From Thiomicrorhabdus cannonii (GTDB taxonomy: Bacteria > Pseudomonadota > Gammaproteobacteria > Thiomicrospirales > Thiomicrospiraceae), in NCBI RefSeq assembly GCF_013391695.1, contig NZ_JACBGH010000014.1, positions 1 through 44,373 on the forward strand: 44,373 nucleotides of DNA, in the 5' to 3' direction. Below are positions 9,605 through 17,632 of the stretch, piece by piece (position 1 is the first letter of the stretch; every line of letters starts with the position of its first letter). Both the position numbers and the translations under genes were made by a program. The notes beneath the pieces were generated by a model. The model was not told the origin of the DNA, made no database searches, and worked only from the letters and a program-made list of their open reading frames with translations.

Positions 9605-10238
9605 TTTCTTATCGGTAAGTTTATTCAAGAAGTTTTTTCTAATAGGGATTCTTCTGCTTCTTGTTTTGGGTGGGCTGTCAGCCGGACTTTGGCAGTTAGT
9701 GAATGATGAGCAGAAAAAGCTTCAGCAGATTGAGCAGACAAAGTTAAAAGAGCTCAACTCACTGCGTAGTCAGGTTAACTTCTTGCAGCAGCAAGTTCGG
9801 CTTTACCAGCAGTATGGCGCCAAGTACAAGGATCTGGTTAGAAAGGGGATCGTCAAGCAGCAGGATCGCGTTTTTTGGGCGGATTCCATGGTGCAGATGC
9901 AAAAAACCTTAGTGATGCCTGAGTTTTCTTTCCAGTTTACACCGGAACAAATATTGGACAGCAAGCGTTTCGATAAGATTCAAATCGATAAGGGCATGTT
10001 CTATTTCAGTCGACTCAATTTGAAAATGAATCTGCAGCACGACGGAGACTTGCCCAAGCTGTTGAATGCAATCAATGAACGCGTCTCTCCTTTTTATTTG
10101 GTTGACCATTGCAGCTACAGCATGAAAGACAAAAGTGAGATTATTGAGGCGAGGTTTGATCCCAAGTCGGGCAATATTCAGACCGAGTGTTCACTTGTAG
10201 TGTTCCATTCGCATTCAAAAATCGCTAAAAACCTCTAA
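9588..10238 (+). CDS. MshJ/PilO-like inner-membrane protein
   Basis: A 216-residue bitopic protein with a short cytoplasmic start, one membrane segment at about 11-33 and a coiled coil (about 35-75, rich in Gln, Leu and Lys). A periplasmic domain of about 120 residues follows. The layout matches MshJ, PilO and GspM, which pair with the preceding MshI/PilN-like protein to form the alignment complex. It overlaps the upstream gene by 17 bases and so is translationally linked. The family assignment rests on topology and position, not on a motif. Confidence 0.6.
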   Translation: MASQSSFLSVSLFKKFFLIGILLLLVLGGLSAGLWQLVNDEQKKLQQIEQTKLKELNSLRSQVNFLQQQVRLYQQYGAKYKDLVRKGIVKQQDRVFWADSMVQMQKTLVMPEFSFQFTPEQILDSKRFDKIQIDKGMFYFSRLNLKMNLQHDGDLPKLLNAINERVSPFYLVDHCSYSMKDKSEIIEARFDPKSGNIQTECSLVVFHSHSKIAKNL

Positions 10239-10265
10239 TTTGTCCGCATAGTTAGGACATAAGGG

Positions 10266-10943
10266 ATGAAGATGAAAGTTTTGCAAGCCAACAGGATAAT
10301 CGCCTCAGGCCTCTTGATTGCCAGTTTGGGATTAATGCCTTTCTCTAACGCCTATTCTGCCGAGCAGGACATGGACAGATTGATGATGACGCCGGAGCAG
10401 CGCGCCAAAATTGACGCAGAACGCTTGGCATATCTAAAAAGTCTGGAAGTGAAGACGGTTGAGGAAGAGGAGAAAGAAAAAGCCAAACAGAAGGCAGCCA
10501 TTAAACGTAAGATCATTTCTCCTGATCGATTAGCTGTTTCCGCGATCATTGAAACGCCAGAAGGCAAACGCTTGGTGCGCGTTAATAATCAATTCAACGA
10601 TTTTAAATCCAAGGATGTCAAATTGAATGCACAGGCCTCCAATCTTGATGGCGGTCAGTTCAAGGTAGACAATAGAGAGGTATTTGTTCCTGTTGGCAAT
10701 ACCTACTTTACCAACCGCAACAAGATGGTTGAAACCTATAAGTTGGAGCAGCAGGCGGCCAAGGCGAATGCTAAACAGCAGATTCTGAGCGCGGACAAGA
10801 AAACCATCGACCGTACCCTTAAGGATGTGAAAACCGTCAACAAAACCCCGCCTAATGCCTTGTCTGTTGAAGGGGCAAATAATGCGGCTACACAACCCAT
10901 CACTCCGGCGCAAAACCTACCCCCTACAGCTGTTAAACAATGA
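10266..10943 (+). CDS. Small secreted MshK-position protein
   Basis: A 225-residue exported protein with a clear Sec signal peptide (hydrophobic core IIASGLLIASLGLMPF, likely cleavage after SNAYSA). A Lys/Glu-rich segment follows at about 50-80. No known domain is evident. By position it corresponds to MshK or PilP, periplasmic partners of the secretin, and the low-complexity C-terminus (Ala/Gln/Asn/Pro) agrees with a linker-type protein. Two in-frame ATGs (10266 and 10272) share the same AAGGG; the second has better spacing. The last codons overlap the rmuC start as ATGA. Confidence 0.55.
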   Translation: MKMKVLQANRIIASGLLIASLGLMPFSNAYSAEQDMDRLMMTPEQRAKIDAERLAYLKSLEVKTVEEEEKEKAKQKAAIKRKIISPDRLAVSAIIETPEGKRLVRVNNQFNDFKSKDVKLNAQASNLDGGQFKVDNREVFVPVGNTYFTNRNKMVETYKLEQQAAKANAKQQILSADKKTIDRTLKDVKTVNKTPPNALSVEGANNAATQPITPAQNLPPTAVKQ

Positions 10944-12373
10944 ATACACCGATCTCTTTAGAGAGCCTGCTCGTCCTGAGCGGGCTTTTTTTATTACTGG
11001 CACTGATTTTTATTTTCCGTTTCAAAGGGCTGCTGCAAGAGGCTCGCTGGCAATTACGTGAGCAGGCTACCCGGCTCGAAAGCGTTGAGGCATTGCAAGC
11101 ACAATATGCATTATTGCAGCAGGAACACCGCCAATTGCAACCGCTGATCGGATCCGTTGCCCAGCTGGAAAAACAGCTGTTGGATGGTCAAAATCTCTTG
11201 CAGAATAAAGAAGTGCAGTTGGCCGAAGCCCAGGACAAACTTGCGTACGTGCGAGAGCAGCAGGCTCAACTGCAACAGACTTTGGAACACGAAAAGAGCC
11301 GTGCGCAGGAAAAGATCGAATTGCTGGAGCATGCCAAGCAGCAGCTGGCCAATGAGTTCAAACTCTTGGCCAATCAGATTTTTGAAGCCAAACAAATGCA
11401 GTTTCACGAGCAGGGCAAGCAGAGCATGGAAGCGGTGGTTAAACCCATGCAAGCGGCGCTGGAGTCTTTCAAACAGCGGGTTGAAACGGTCCACAAGGAA
11501 GATCTCGAGGGCCGCGCCAGCCTGGGCGAGCAGTTGAAACAGCTGCAGAGCCTCAATGCCAAAATGTCTGAGGAGGCGCACAATCTGACCCAAGCGTTGA
11601 AAGGCGACAGCAAAACTCAGGGCAACTGGGGTGAGCTGGTGCTGGAGCGTCTGTTGGAGCGCTCCGGATTGCGTGAAGGCATCGAATTTGAGCGCGAAAA
11701 ATCGTTTGTGGATGACAGCGGCAAGCGTCTGCGTCCGGACGTGATTATCAATCTGCCGGACAACAAGCACATCATTGTCGATTCAAAAGTCTCACTGCTG
11801 CACTATGAGAAGGCACTCAACAGCGATACCGACACGGCGCGCCAACATGCCCTTAAACAGCATTTGTCGAGCCTCAAAAACCATATCGACACCCTCGCCG
11901 CCAAGCGCTATGAGCACTTGGAGCGCTTGAACGCACCGGATTTTGTGCTGATGTTTATCCCGGTGGAAGGCGCCTATATGTTGGCGATTGAAACCGATCC
12001 GGGGATTTTCGAGCACGCCTTTGAAAAACGTGTCGCGGTGGTCACGCCGACCACTTTGTTTACCACGTTGAAAACAGTGGAACAGCTGTGGCGTTACGAG
12101 CGCCAGAGTGAAAATACCGTTAAATTGATCAAGCGGGCCGCTGAGGTGCATGACAAATTCGTGGGCTTTGTGGAAACCTTTGAGAAGGTCGGCAAGCAGT
12201 TGGATACGCTCAACGGCAGTTATCACACCGCACGCAAGCAGATGTTGGACGGCAGCGGCAATTTGGTGCGTCAGGCCGAAATGCTCAAGGAGCTGGCCGG
12301 TAAAACCAAAAAAGAGATTCCCACGCATTTACTGGAAGAGGCGGGCGGCATTTCCGGCGCCTTGACCGAATAA
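10940..12373 (+). CDS. rmuC: DNA recombination protein RmuC
   Basis: A 477-residue RmuC family protein, a predicted nuclease-fold protein linked to limiting DNA inversion at short inverted repeats. An N-terminal membrane anchor (about 9-27) is followed by a long coiled coil (about 30-150). The conserved RmuC core follows, including GNWGELVLERLLERSGL and the acidic DSKVSLLHYE motif. The ATG overlaps the stop of the preceding gene. It is the correct start because the membrane anchor is a family feature. An intrinsic terminator hairpin lies inside this anchor-coding stretch. Confidence 0.93.
   Translation: MNTPISLESLLVLSGLFLLLALIFIFRFKGLLQEARWQLREQATRLESVEALQAQYALLQQEHRQLQPLIGSVAQLEKQLLDGQNLLQNKEVQLAEAQDKLAYVREQQAQLQQTLEHEKSRAQEKIELLEHAKQQLANEFKLLANQIFEAKQMQFHEQGKQSMEAVVKPMQAALESFKQRVETVHKEDLEGRASLGEQLKQLQSLNAKMSEEAHNLTQALKGDSKTQGNWGELVLERLLERSGLREGIEFEREKSFVDDSGKRLRPDVIINLPDNKHIIVDSKVSLLHYEKALNSDTDTARQHALKQHLSSLKNHIDTLAAKRYEHLERLNAPDFVLMFIPVEGAYMLAIETDPGIFEHAFEKRVAVVTPTTLFTTLKTVEQLWRYERQSENTVKLIKRAAEVHDKFVGFVETFEKVGKQLDTLNGSYHTARKQMLDGSGNLVRQAEMLKELAGKTKKEIPTHLLEEAGGISGALTE
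10964..10992 (+). terminator. Intrinsic terminator of the msh cluster, inside the rmuC 5' coding region
   Basis: AGCCTGCTC (10964-10972) pairs with GAGCGGGCT (10978-10986), with one T-G pair and a five-base loop, and is followed by a run of T to 10992. It starts 21 bases after the stop of the last msh gene. At the same time it lies within codons 9-18 of rmuC. Confidence 0.75.
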
Positions 12374-12397
12374 CCAACGCCGAGTCGCTGCCGGCGG

Positions 12398-12417
12398 ACC
12401 CGGTCTGTTGAGTTTTT
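12398..12417 (+). repeat. DUS-like dispersed repeat, copy 1 (one core mismatch)
   Basis: ACCCGGTCTGTTGAGTTTTT differs from the repeat consensus at one base (T for C in GGCC). It lies 24 bases beyond the rmuC stop in the convergent rmuC/GNAT gap. Confidence 0.75.
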
Positions 12418-12426
12418 AAAGCGGGT

Positions 12427-12870
12427 TTATCGCGATGAGATTGTCGGCTCGTAGCGCAAGGTTAACCAGCGTTGTTGGCTGATTTTCTCGGCGCTGTAGC
12501 GGCGTTGCAGGCTAGGTGGCAAATCGGCGTAACTGCAGGGACGGTAGCCGGCCTGTTGATAAAATCCCGCCAGATGTCCTTCGGCAAAGGCAAATACCCC
12601 GGCCTGTTGAGTTTGCCGGTGCATGTATTGCAGCAATTGGCTGGCAATGCCCTGGTGACGCCAATCGGGGGCGACAAACAGTCCTCGCAGCCAAAAGCAT
12701 GCTTCTTCATCCAAGGCGATCAACCGTGCGCAGCCGATGATGTGCTGCGGGTGGTGCAGGGCGATAAAATTGCGATCACCCTTGCCGGCTGCGGCCTCGC
12801 CGTGCTGTTTCAAAAAATGTTTAAGCTGATAGAACGCTTGATCCTGCGCTTCGCTGAAAGTGATCGTCAT
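12427..12870 (-). CDS. GNAT family N-acetyltransferase
   Basis: A 147-residue single-domain acetyltransferase of the Gcn5-related fold that would move an acetyl group from acetyl-CoA to an unknown amine. The acetyl-CoA binding motif is visible as LFVAPDWRHQGIASQLLQYM, and the C-terminal part carries the typical GFYQQAGYRP signature. The substrate cannot be read from the sequence. It is convergent with rmuC and divergent from the DTW gene. Two copies of the dispersed repeat lie within the coding region, both read as Q-Q-A-G. Confidence 0.85.
   Translation of the reverse strand: MTITFSEAQDQAFYQLKHFLKQHGEAAAGKGDRNFIALHHPQHIIGCARLIALDEEACFWLRGLFVAPDWRHQGIASQLLQYMHRQTQQAGVFAFAEGHLAGFYQQAGYRPCSYADLPPSLQRRYSAEKISQQRWLTLRYEPTISSR
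12548..12559 (+). repeat. DUS-like repeat core (12-mer)
   Basis: Exact core CCGGCCTGTTGA inside the GNAT gene; the T-rich flank is not conserved. Confidence 0.7.
12598..12614 (+). repeat. DUS-like dispersed repeat, extended copy
   Basis: CCCGGCCTGTTGAGTTT inside the GNAT gene, 38 bases from the previous core. Confidence 0.85.
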
Positions 12871-12907
12871 GTGGGCTGAATTCTGATTTCAATTTTCAAA
12901 GGTGAAT

Positions 12908-13537
12908 ATGGCAAGAGCATGTTGCCAGGTCTGTAAACGGCCAGACAAAGTTTGTATTTGTGCGTTTATCTCGCCTGTGGATAACTCTGTGGAAATCGGT
13001 ATTTTACAACATCCCGATGAAACCCAGCGCGTAAAAGGCAGCGCGTTGCTTGCGCAGTTGAGTCTGGCGCGCTGCCAAACTTGGATTGGTGAGGATTTCA
13101 GCGAGGACGCCGGCCTGTTCAAATGGCTCCAAGATGGCGAGGTTTTTCTGCTCTATCCGCCTCAGCCGGAGGCCAGTGAGGCCGTATCCATTTCGCCGGC
13201 GGAACTCAAAAAACAATCTCAACAGGCCGGGTGGCGGCAGCCGCTCAAGATATTGGTCATCGACTCGACTTGGAAAAAAAGTTACAAGATGCTGCAGTTA
13301 AACCCGTGGTTGCAAGGCCTTAAGCGGCTCGCGCTGACGCCGGATGCGCCTTCGCGTTATCACATCCGCAAACAAAAAAGCCCCGGGTGTCTGTCGACGC
13401 TCGAGGCAATTTATAGTGTGTTGAGCCAGCTTGAAGGCGATGCCAAAAAATTTCAGCCGTTATTGCAGGCGTTTGACGCCATGAACCGACAACAGCTGGC
13501 GTTCAGGCCCATGCCAACCACTCCGGACGCCTCTTAG
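12908..13537 (+). CDS. DTW-domain protein, probable tRNA-uridine aminocarboxypropyltransferase
   Basis: A 209-residue DTW-domain protein. Family members such as E. coli TapT (YfiP) transfer the aminocarboxypropyl group of S-adenosylmethionine to uridine-47 of tRNA. An N-terminal Cys cluster (CCQVCKRPDKVCIC) probably binds zinc. The signature D-(S)-T-W appears as IDSTWKKSYKM, and the motif SRYHIRKQKSPGCLSTLEA is present. I prefer the ATG at 12908 over the GTG six bases upstream because AAAGGTGA sits at ribosome-binding distance. Two repeat cores lie in the gene (13110 and 13215). It is convergent with the glycosyltransferase operon. Confidence 0.85.
   Translation: MARACCQVCKRPDKVCICAFISPVDNSVEIGILQHPDETQRVKGSALLAQLSLARCQTWIGEDFSEDAGLFKWLQDGEVFLLYPPQPEASEAVSISPAELKKQSQQAGWRQPLKILVIDSTWKKSYKMLQLNPWLQGLKRLALTPDAPSRYHIRKQKSPGCLSTLEAIYSVLSQLEGDAKKFQPLLQAFDAMNRQQLAFRPMPTTPDAS
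13110..13121 (+). repeat. DUS-like repeat core, C variant
   Basis: Exact core CCGGCCTGTTCA in the DTW gene, read as A-G-L-F. Confidence 0.65.
13215..13232 (-). repeat. DUS-like dispersed repeat, extended copy
   Basis: On the minus strand ACCCGGCCTGTTGAGATT, in the DTW gene, read as S-Q-Q-A-G. Confidence 0.85.
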
Positions 13538-14634
13538 GCCTTACCGTTCGAATCGACCTCTTCGCGCAGTTTCCTGAAGATAAACAGGTTGGAGAGGGTG
13601 AAGTTGAAGCCCATCCCCATCAGCACGCCGATAATCAGCGCCAGCACCATCTGCTCCTGAAAAAAGGGCACATAGGTGGTGAGCACATAATAGGTGCCGT
13701 AGTTGACGGCAAAGCCGAGCAGCGAGCTGCTGACAAATGCACTCCATTGTGTGGTCTTGCGGGTTTTCTCGCGGTGATTGAAGGTGACCAGACGGTTCAG
13801 CATCCAGTTCCAGGTCGCCGCCGGCCAGAAGGAGATGGCTCGCGCCACCGTATGGCTCACGCCGAACACCTGCAACAGCAGATAGACCGCCAAATCCACA
13901 ATAAAACCGCTGCTGCCGACCAGGGCGAACTGAAAAAATTCCGCTTTGGTTTTGAACCTGTACTGATACAGGCGACGCAAATGGCGCAGGTATTTGAGCT
14001 GTTCGGCCAAGGTCAGTTTGGATTCGCCGTGAATGCGGTCGACAAAGTGAATCGGCACTTCGGAAATATTTTTGAACTCGCCTTTGACCATGACCTCCAG
14101 CGCGATTTTATAACCGATCGGCGAGAGCATGCCGCGCGGTGGAATATCGGCCTTGCGCACTGCAAAGAAGCCGGACATCGGGTCTTTGACACGCGCCAAC
14201 GGCAAGGCAGGCAGGGTGGCAACGGCGGAGTTAATATAACGCCACAAAGACCAGCTTTCATCGATACTGCCGCCCGGAACATAACGCGAACCCAAAACAA
14301 AGTCGCTTTCGCCGCTGCTGAGGCGCTCGATCATTTGCGGAATGGCGCTGGCCGGATGCGACAGGTCGGCGTCCATCACCACCACATAATCGCCCTGCGC
14401 GTTATCGAAGCCGTCGATCACCGCCGGGGACAGGCCGCGATCTTCAGTACGCGTGACGATACGGATCGGGTGTGTACTGCTGAGTGCTGCGACCTTTTCA
14501 ATCGAGCCGTCCTGCGAGTTGTCGTCCATGATCAGGATTTCATACTCGCGTGTCTGCAAGGCGTCACGAATCATTTCGCTCAGCGGTTGCAGGTTGGCCA
14601 CTTCTTTATAGGTGGGGACAATAATCGAAATCAT
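13534..14634 (-). CDS. GT2 glycosyltransferase fused to a GtrA-like membrane domain (polyprenyl-phosphate mannose synthase type)
   Basis: A 366-residue fusion. Residues 1 to about 225 form a DPM1-like GT2 domain (ISIIVPTYKEVANLQ; DDNSQDG; metal-binding DxD in VVMDADLSHP at about 88-97). Residues about 230-355 form a four-helix GtrA domain (FALVGSSGFIVDLAVYLLL). Proteins of this build make a polyprenyl-phosphate-linked hexose from a nucleotide sugar and may help flip it. The adjacent ManC supplies GDP-mannose, so polyprenyl-phosphate-mannose is the likely product, though glucose cannot be excluded. It is the last gene of a six-gene minus-strand operon, 9 bases after the GT39 stop. Confidence 0.85.
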   Translation of the reverse strand: MISIIVPTYKEVANLQPLSEMIRDALQTREYEILIMDDNSQDGSIEKVAALSSTHPIRIVTRTEDRGLSPAVIDGFDNAQGDYVVVMDADLSHPASAIPQMIERLSSGESDFVLGSRYVPGGSIDESWSLWRYINSAVATLPALPLARVKDPMSGFFAVRKADIPPRGMLSPIGYKIALEVMVKGEFKNISEVPIHFVDRIHGESKLTLAEQLKYLRHLRRLYQYRFKTKAEFFQFALVGSSGFIVDLAVYLLLQVFGVSHTVARAISFWPAATWNWMLNRLVTFNHREKTRKTTQWSAFVSSSLLGFAVNYGTYYVLTTYVPFFQEQMVLALIIGVLMGMGFNFTLSNLFIFRKLREEVDSNGKA

Positions 14635-14643
14635 CTGCAGTCT

Positions 14644-16176
14644 TTACTCCACATCGTCACGCAAAAAGTTGCGGCAGTGATAAAAATAGTAGGTCACTAT
14701 TATAGAGCCGTTTTCAGCGATTGGCAGGGTTTTCACCGGCTCGCAGGACTCGAAGCGGTTGGGCTTGTTGGTTTGCGGCGGAATTTTCTCGTAATGCGGC
14801 GCCACCAGCAGTCCGTCGCTGCCTTTTGCCGGCAGTCCAAACCAGAACTCAAACTGTGTCTGCTTGCCGCCGGCAACGTAAACGGGCTGTGGGCGAACGT
14901 ACCACGTCAGGTGGCTGGCGTAACTCCAGTTAGACACAAACAACGGCAAGTCGGCGTTGCCATCCGATAATTCGGTTTGCAGGGATTGTGCGGTTCGCGC
15001 CGCAGCCTGCCAACCCCATTCGCCTTGCAGCGGGTGTTTATGGTCCGGAAACGGAATCCACGGCGTCGCCAAAAAGCTGTGCAGGGTCAGACTCAGTGCC
15101 AGAGCCGTGGCCGCTTGCAGACCAGTCAACCATTTCACCCAGCGTGTATCGCGACGACACCACAGCCAGTGAACAACCACCGGAATCAACAACAACCAAG
15201 CCAGCGCCGGCCAGTGAGGCAAACTCTCTTCGCGTCCCGCCCCCCACGCAAACAGCGCAAACACCGGCACGGCAAACAGCAGCAGCAAACGGCTGGTGGT
15301 GTGTTGGTAGTTTTTGAGGGAAAGCATCATCAGCCAGCCGAACACAAACAGTAGCGGCGTGTAGACCACAAACTGCGCCGCCTGCGAGCGCAGCAGGCGC
15401 GTGATTTTCCAGTCGGGGTTGTGGGTGCCGTGATGCAGCTGATAAAGGAACGAGGCCCAATCGTGCATGGCGTTCCAGTACAGCAGCGGCGTGATGACCA
15501 AGAGCGCGACAGTCACCGCCAGCCAAAGCCCTGTATTGCGCAGCCAAGACCAGCGTTTCTCGATGGCCATGACCAAAAAAAGCGAGAGCACCAACGTCAC
15601 GGCGGTGTATTTGGACAGCGCGGCCAAGCCGACCAACAGTCCCAGCAGCAGCCATTGTTTGAGAGTGACCGGTGACCCGGCCTGTTGAGTTTGCAGCATC
15701 TCCCAAACCAGCCAGACCAGCGCCAGTACAATCACCATCAGCGGATCGTCCGGCAACATCCCCATGCCCATCAACGGGAACATCAGCGTGGCGTTTAACA
15801 GCGCCACCGCCCAGAACCCCTGCCAGTTGTCGGCGGCTTGCGAAGGCTTTGCAGAAACTGAACAGGCCGGGTCGGTCGCAAACAGACGGTTGGTCAGACG
15901 GTAAAGCAGAAAGTTCAGCAGAACATACAGGGTGATGGGCACAATGCGGGCACCCCAGTCGGTCGGAAAGAGCCACATCGGCACGATTTGCAGCCAGCCC
16001 ACCAGCGGCGGGTGGTCAAAGTAACTCCAATCGGGCATTAAACCGTACAGCGCATAATGCGCCTCGTCGCCGCCCAGTTCCAGTTTGAATGCCAGCGCGA
16101 TATGCACGAGCGTCATCACGCCGACTATCAGGGCGGCTGCTTGATGAGGCAGCAGGGAGCGCAAGGTTTTCAACAT
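14644..16176 (-). CDS. GT39-family (PMT/ArnT-like) membrane glycosyltransferase
   Basis: A 510-residue polytopic GT-C enzyme that takes a sugar from a lipid-phosphate donor on the periplasmic side of the inner membrane. The first loop carries the acidic GGDEAHY motif, followed by YFDHPPLVGWLQ, both typical of PMT_2/ArnT-like proteins. About ten hydrophobic segments follow, then a soluble C-terminal part. The acceptor is unknown. The paired GT2-GtrA protein probably makes its donor. Two extended repeats lie in the gene, one read as T-Q-Q-A-G and one as D-P-A-C-S-V. Confidence 0.85.
   Translation of the reverse strand: MLKTLRSLLPHQAAALIVGVMTLVHIALAFKLELGGDEAHYALYGLMPDWSYFDHPPLVGWLQIVPMWLFPTDWGARIVPITLYVLLNFLLYRLTNRLFATDPACSVSAKPSQAADNWQGFWAVALLNATLMFPLMGMGMLPDDPLMVIVLALVWLVWEMLQTQQAGSPVTLKQWLLLGLLVGLAALSKYTAVTLVLSLFLVMAIEKRWSWLRNTGLWLAVTVALLVITPLLYWNAMHDWASFLYQLHHGTHNPDWKITRLLRSQAAQFVVYTPLLFVFGWLMMLSLKNYQHTTSRLLLLFAVPVFALFAWGAGREESLPHWPALAWLLLIPVVVHWLWCRRDTRWVKWLTGLQAATALALSLTLHSFLATPWIPFPDHKHPLQGEWGWQAAARTAQSLQTELSDGNADLPLFVSNWSYASHLTWYVRPQPVYVAGGKQTQFEFWFGLPAKGSDGLLVAPHYEKIPPQTNKPNRFESCEPVKTLPIAENGSIIVTYYFYHCRNFLRDDVE
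15675..15692 (+). repeat. DUS-like dispersed repeat, extended copy
   Basis: ACCCGGCCTGTTGAGTTT inside the GT39 gene. Confidence 0.88.
15855..15872 (-). repeat. DUS-like dispersed repeat, extended copy, C variant
   Basis: Minus strand ACCCGGCCTGTTCAGTTT inside the GT39 gene, 163 bases from the previous copy and in opposite orientation. Confidence 0.85.
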
Positions 16177-16179
16177 AAA

Positions 16180-17565
16180 TCAGCTTCTGCCGTAGATGTC
16201 TTCAAGGCGGATAATGTCGTCCTCGCCGGTGTATTCACCCACCTGTGCCTCAATCAGCACCAAGTCGAGGCGGCCGTTGTTTTCCAGACGGTGCACCTCG
16301 CCAATCGGGATATAGGTCGATTCGTTGGGACGCACCAGCTGGGTTTTGTCGCCGACGGTGACGGTTGCTGTGCCGGACACCACCACCCAGTGTTCGCTGC
16401 GGTGCAGGTGTTTTTGCAGGCTGAGGCGCTTGCCGGGTTTGACGACAATGCGTTTGATCTTGTATTTGTCGGCCGATTCCAGCACCGTGTAGGTGCCCCA
16501 CGGGCGGTGCGCCGTCTGGTGGACAGCCGGCAATTCGCTGCCTTTGGCTTTGAGTTGTTCGACCACCTGTTTGATCTTCTGCCCTGAGCCTTTGGGGGCG
16601 ATCAGCAGGGCATCGGCGCTGTCGATGACCATCAGGTTGTCGACATCGATCAGGGCAATCAGGCGTTCGTCGCCGATAATGAGGTTATTGCGGGCATTGA
16701 GCAACAAACTCTGGTCGTTCTGGGTATTGCCGTCCGCATCCTTGGGCAGTTCTTCACTCAGCGCCTCGAAGCTGCCGACATCACTCCATCGAATATCGCT
16801 TGGCACGACCTTGACGCTTTGGCTTTTTTCCATGACCGCATAGTCGATGCTGTCTTCCGGAATGGCGAGCATCGCCTGCATCGGAATGCGCATAAACTCG
16901 CCTTTGTCGCTCGCTTCATAGGCGCTCACGCAGCCCGCGTAAAGCTCGGGCGCATGGGTTTGCAACTCCTGCAGAAACACGCCGGCCTTAAAACAGAACA
17001 TGCCGCTGTTCCAGAAATAGTTGCCCTGATCCACGTAGCTCTGCGCCGTGGTGGCATCGGGCTTTTCCTTGAAGGACAACACCTTGTTGCCGTCCGCTTC
17101 AATATAGCCAAAGCCGGTTTCGGCGTAATGCGGGGTGATGCCGAAGGTGACGAGCTGGTTTTGTTCGGCCAGCGCGCGTGCCTGCGCGACCGCGTGCTGG
17201 TAGGCGCGCTGGTCTTTAATCAGATGATCCGATGGGGTGACCAGCACCAGGGTGTCGGCTTCCATGCCCAGACACGCCAGCGCGATGGCCGGTGCGGTAT
17301 TGCGGCCGACCGGCTCCAGAATAAATTGCGGGCGCTTGGCAAGATTCAGCGGTGCCATCTGGTCGAGCGCCAGAAAATACTGCTCCTGATTGGAGACAAT
17401 CACAAAATCGTCGCAGACGGCGCGGTTGCGCTCAACGGTCTTCTGAAACAAGGACTCGCTTTTGAAACCGTCATGAAAAAAGGGTACAAACTGTTTGGGC
17501 AAAAGGGTGCGGCTAATCGGCCAAAGGCGTGTGCCGGAACCGCCGCAAAGAAGCACGTTGATCAT
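16180..17565 (-). CDS. manC: Mannose-1-phosphate guanylyltransferase, ManC/AlgA type (bifunctional type II)
   Basis: A 461-residue protein that makes GDP-mannose from mannose-1-phosphate and GTP. The nucleotidyltransferase domain opens with the signature VLLCGGSGTRLWPISR and contains the active-site motif SFKEKPD. The C-terminal cupin domain (about 340-455) holds RPWGTYTVLE and KPGKRLSLQKHLHRSEHW, the type II phosphomannose isomerase/cupin part. In many members this part also converts fructose-6-phosphate to mannose-6-phosphate; whether it is active here cannot be seen. It sits between DprE2-like and GT39 genes and supplies the mannose donor branch. Confidence 0.92.
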   Translation of the reverse strand: MINVLLCGGSGTRLWPISRTLLPKQFVPFFHDGFKSESLFQKTVERNRAVCDDFVIVSNQEQYFLALDQMAPLNLAKRPQFILEPVGRNTAPAIALACLGMEADTLVLVTPSDHLIKDQRAYQHAVAQARALAEQNQLVTFGITPHYAETGFGYIEADGNKVLSFKEKPDATTAQSYVDQGNYFWNSGMFCFKAGVFLQELQTHAPELYAGCVSAYEASDKGEFMRIPMQAMLAIPEDSIDYAVMEKSQSVKVVPSDIRWSDVGSFEALSEELPKDADGNTQNDQSLLLNARNNLIIGDERLIALIDVDNLMVIDSADALLIAPKGSGQKIKQVVEQLKAKGSELPAVHQTAHRPWGTYTVLESADKYKIKRIVVKPGKRLSLQKHLHRSEHWVVVSGTATVTVGDKTQLVRPNESTYIPIGEVHRLENNGRLDLVLIEAQVGEYTGEDDIIRLEDIYGRS

Positions 17566-17632
17566 CTGCTTACCTGTGGTTGAAAAGTGTTGTCGTCATT
17601 CTATCGAATTTGGCGTTGTTTGTGAGCGCCGA

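Noticed and set aside
13747-14970. A 407-codon plus-strand frame across the GT2-GtrA and GT39 genes
   Set aside because: It crosses the junction of two well-supported minus-strand genes and has no recognisable domain.
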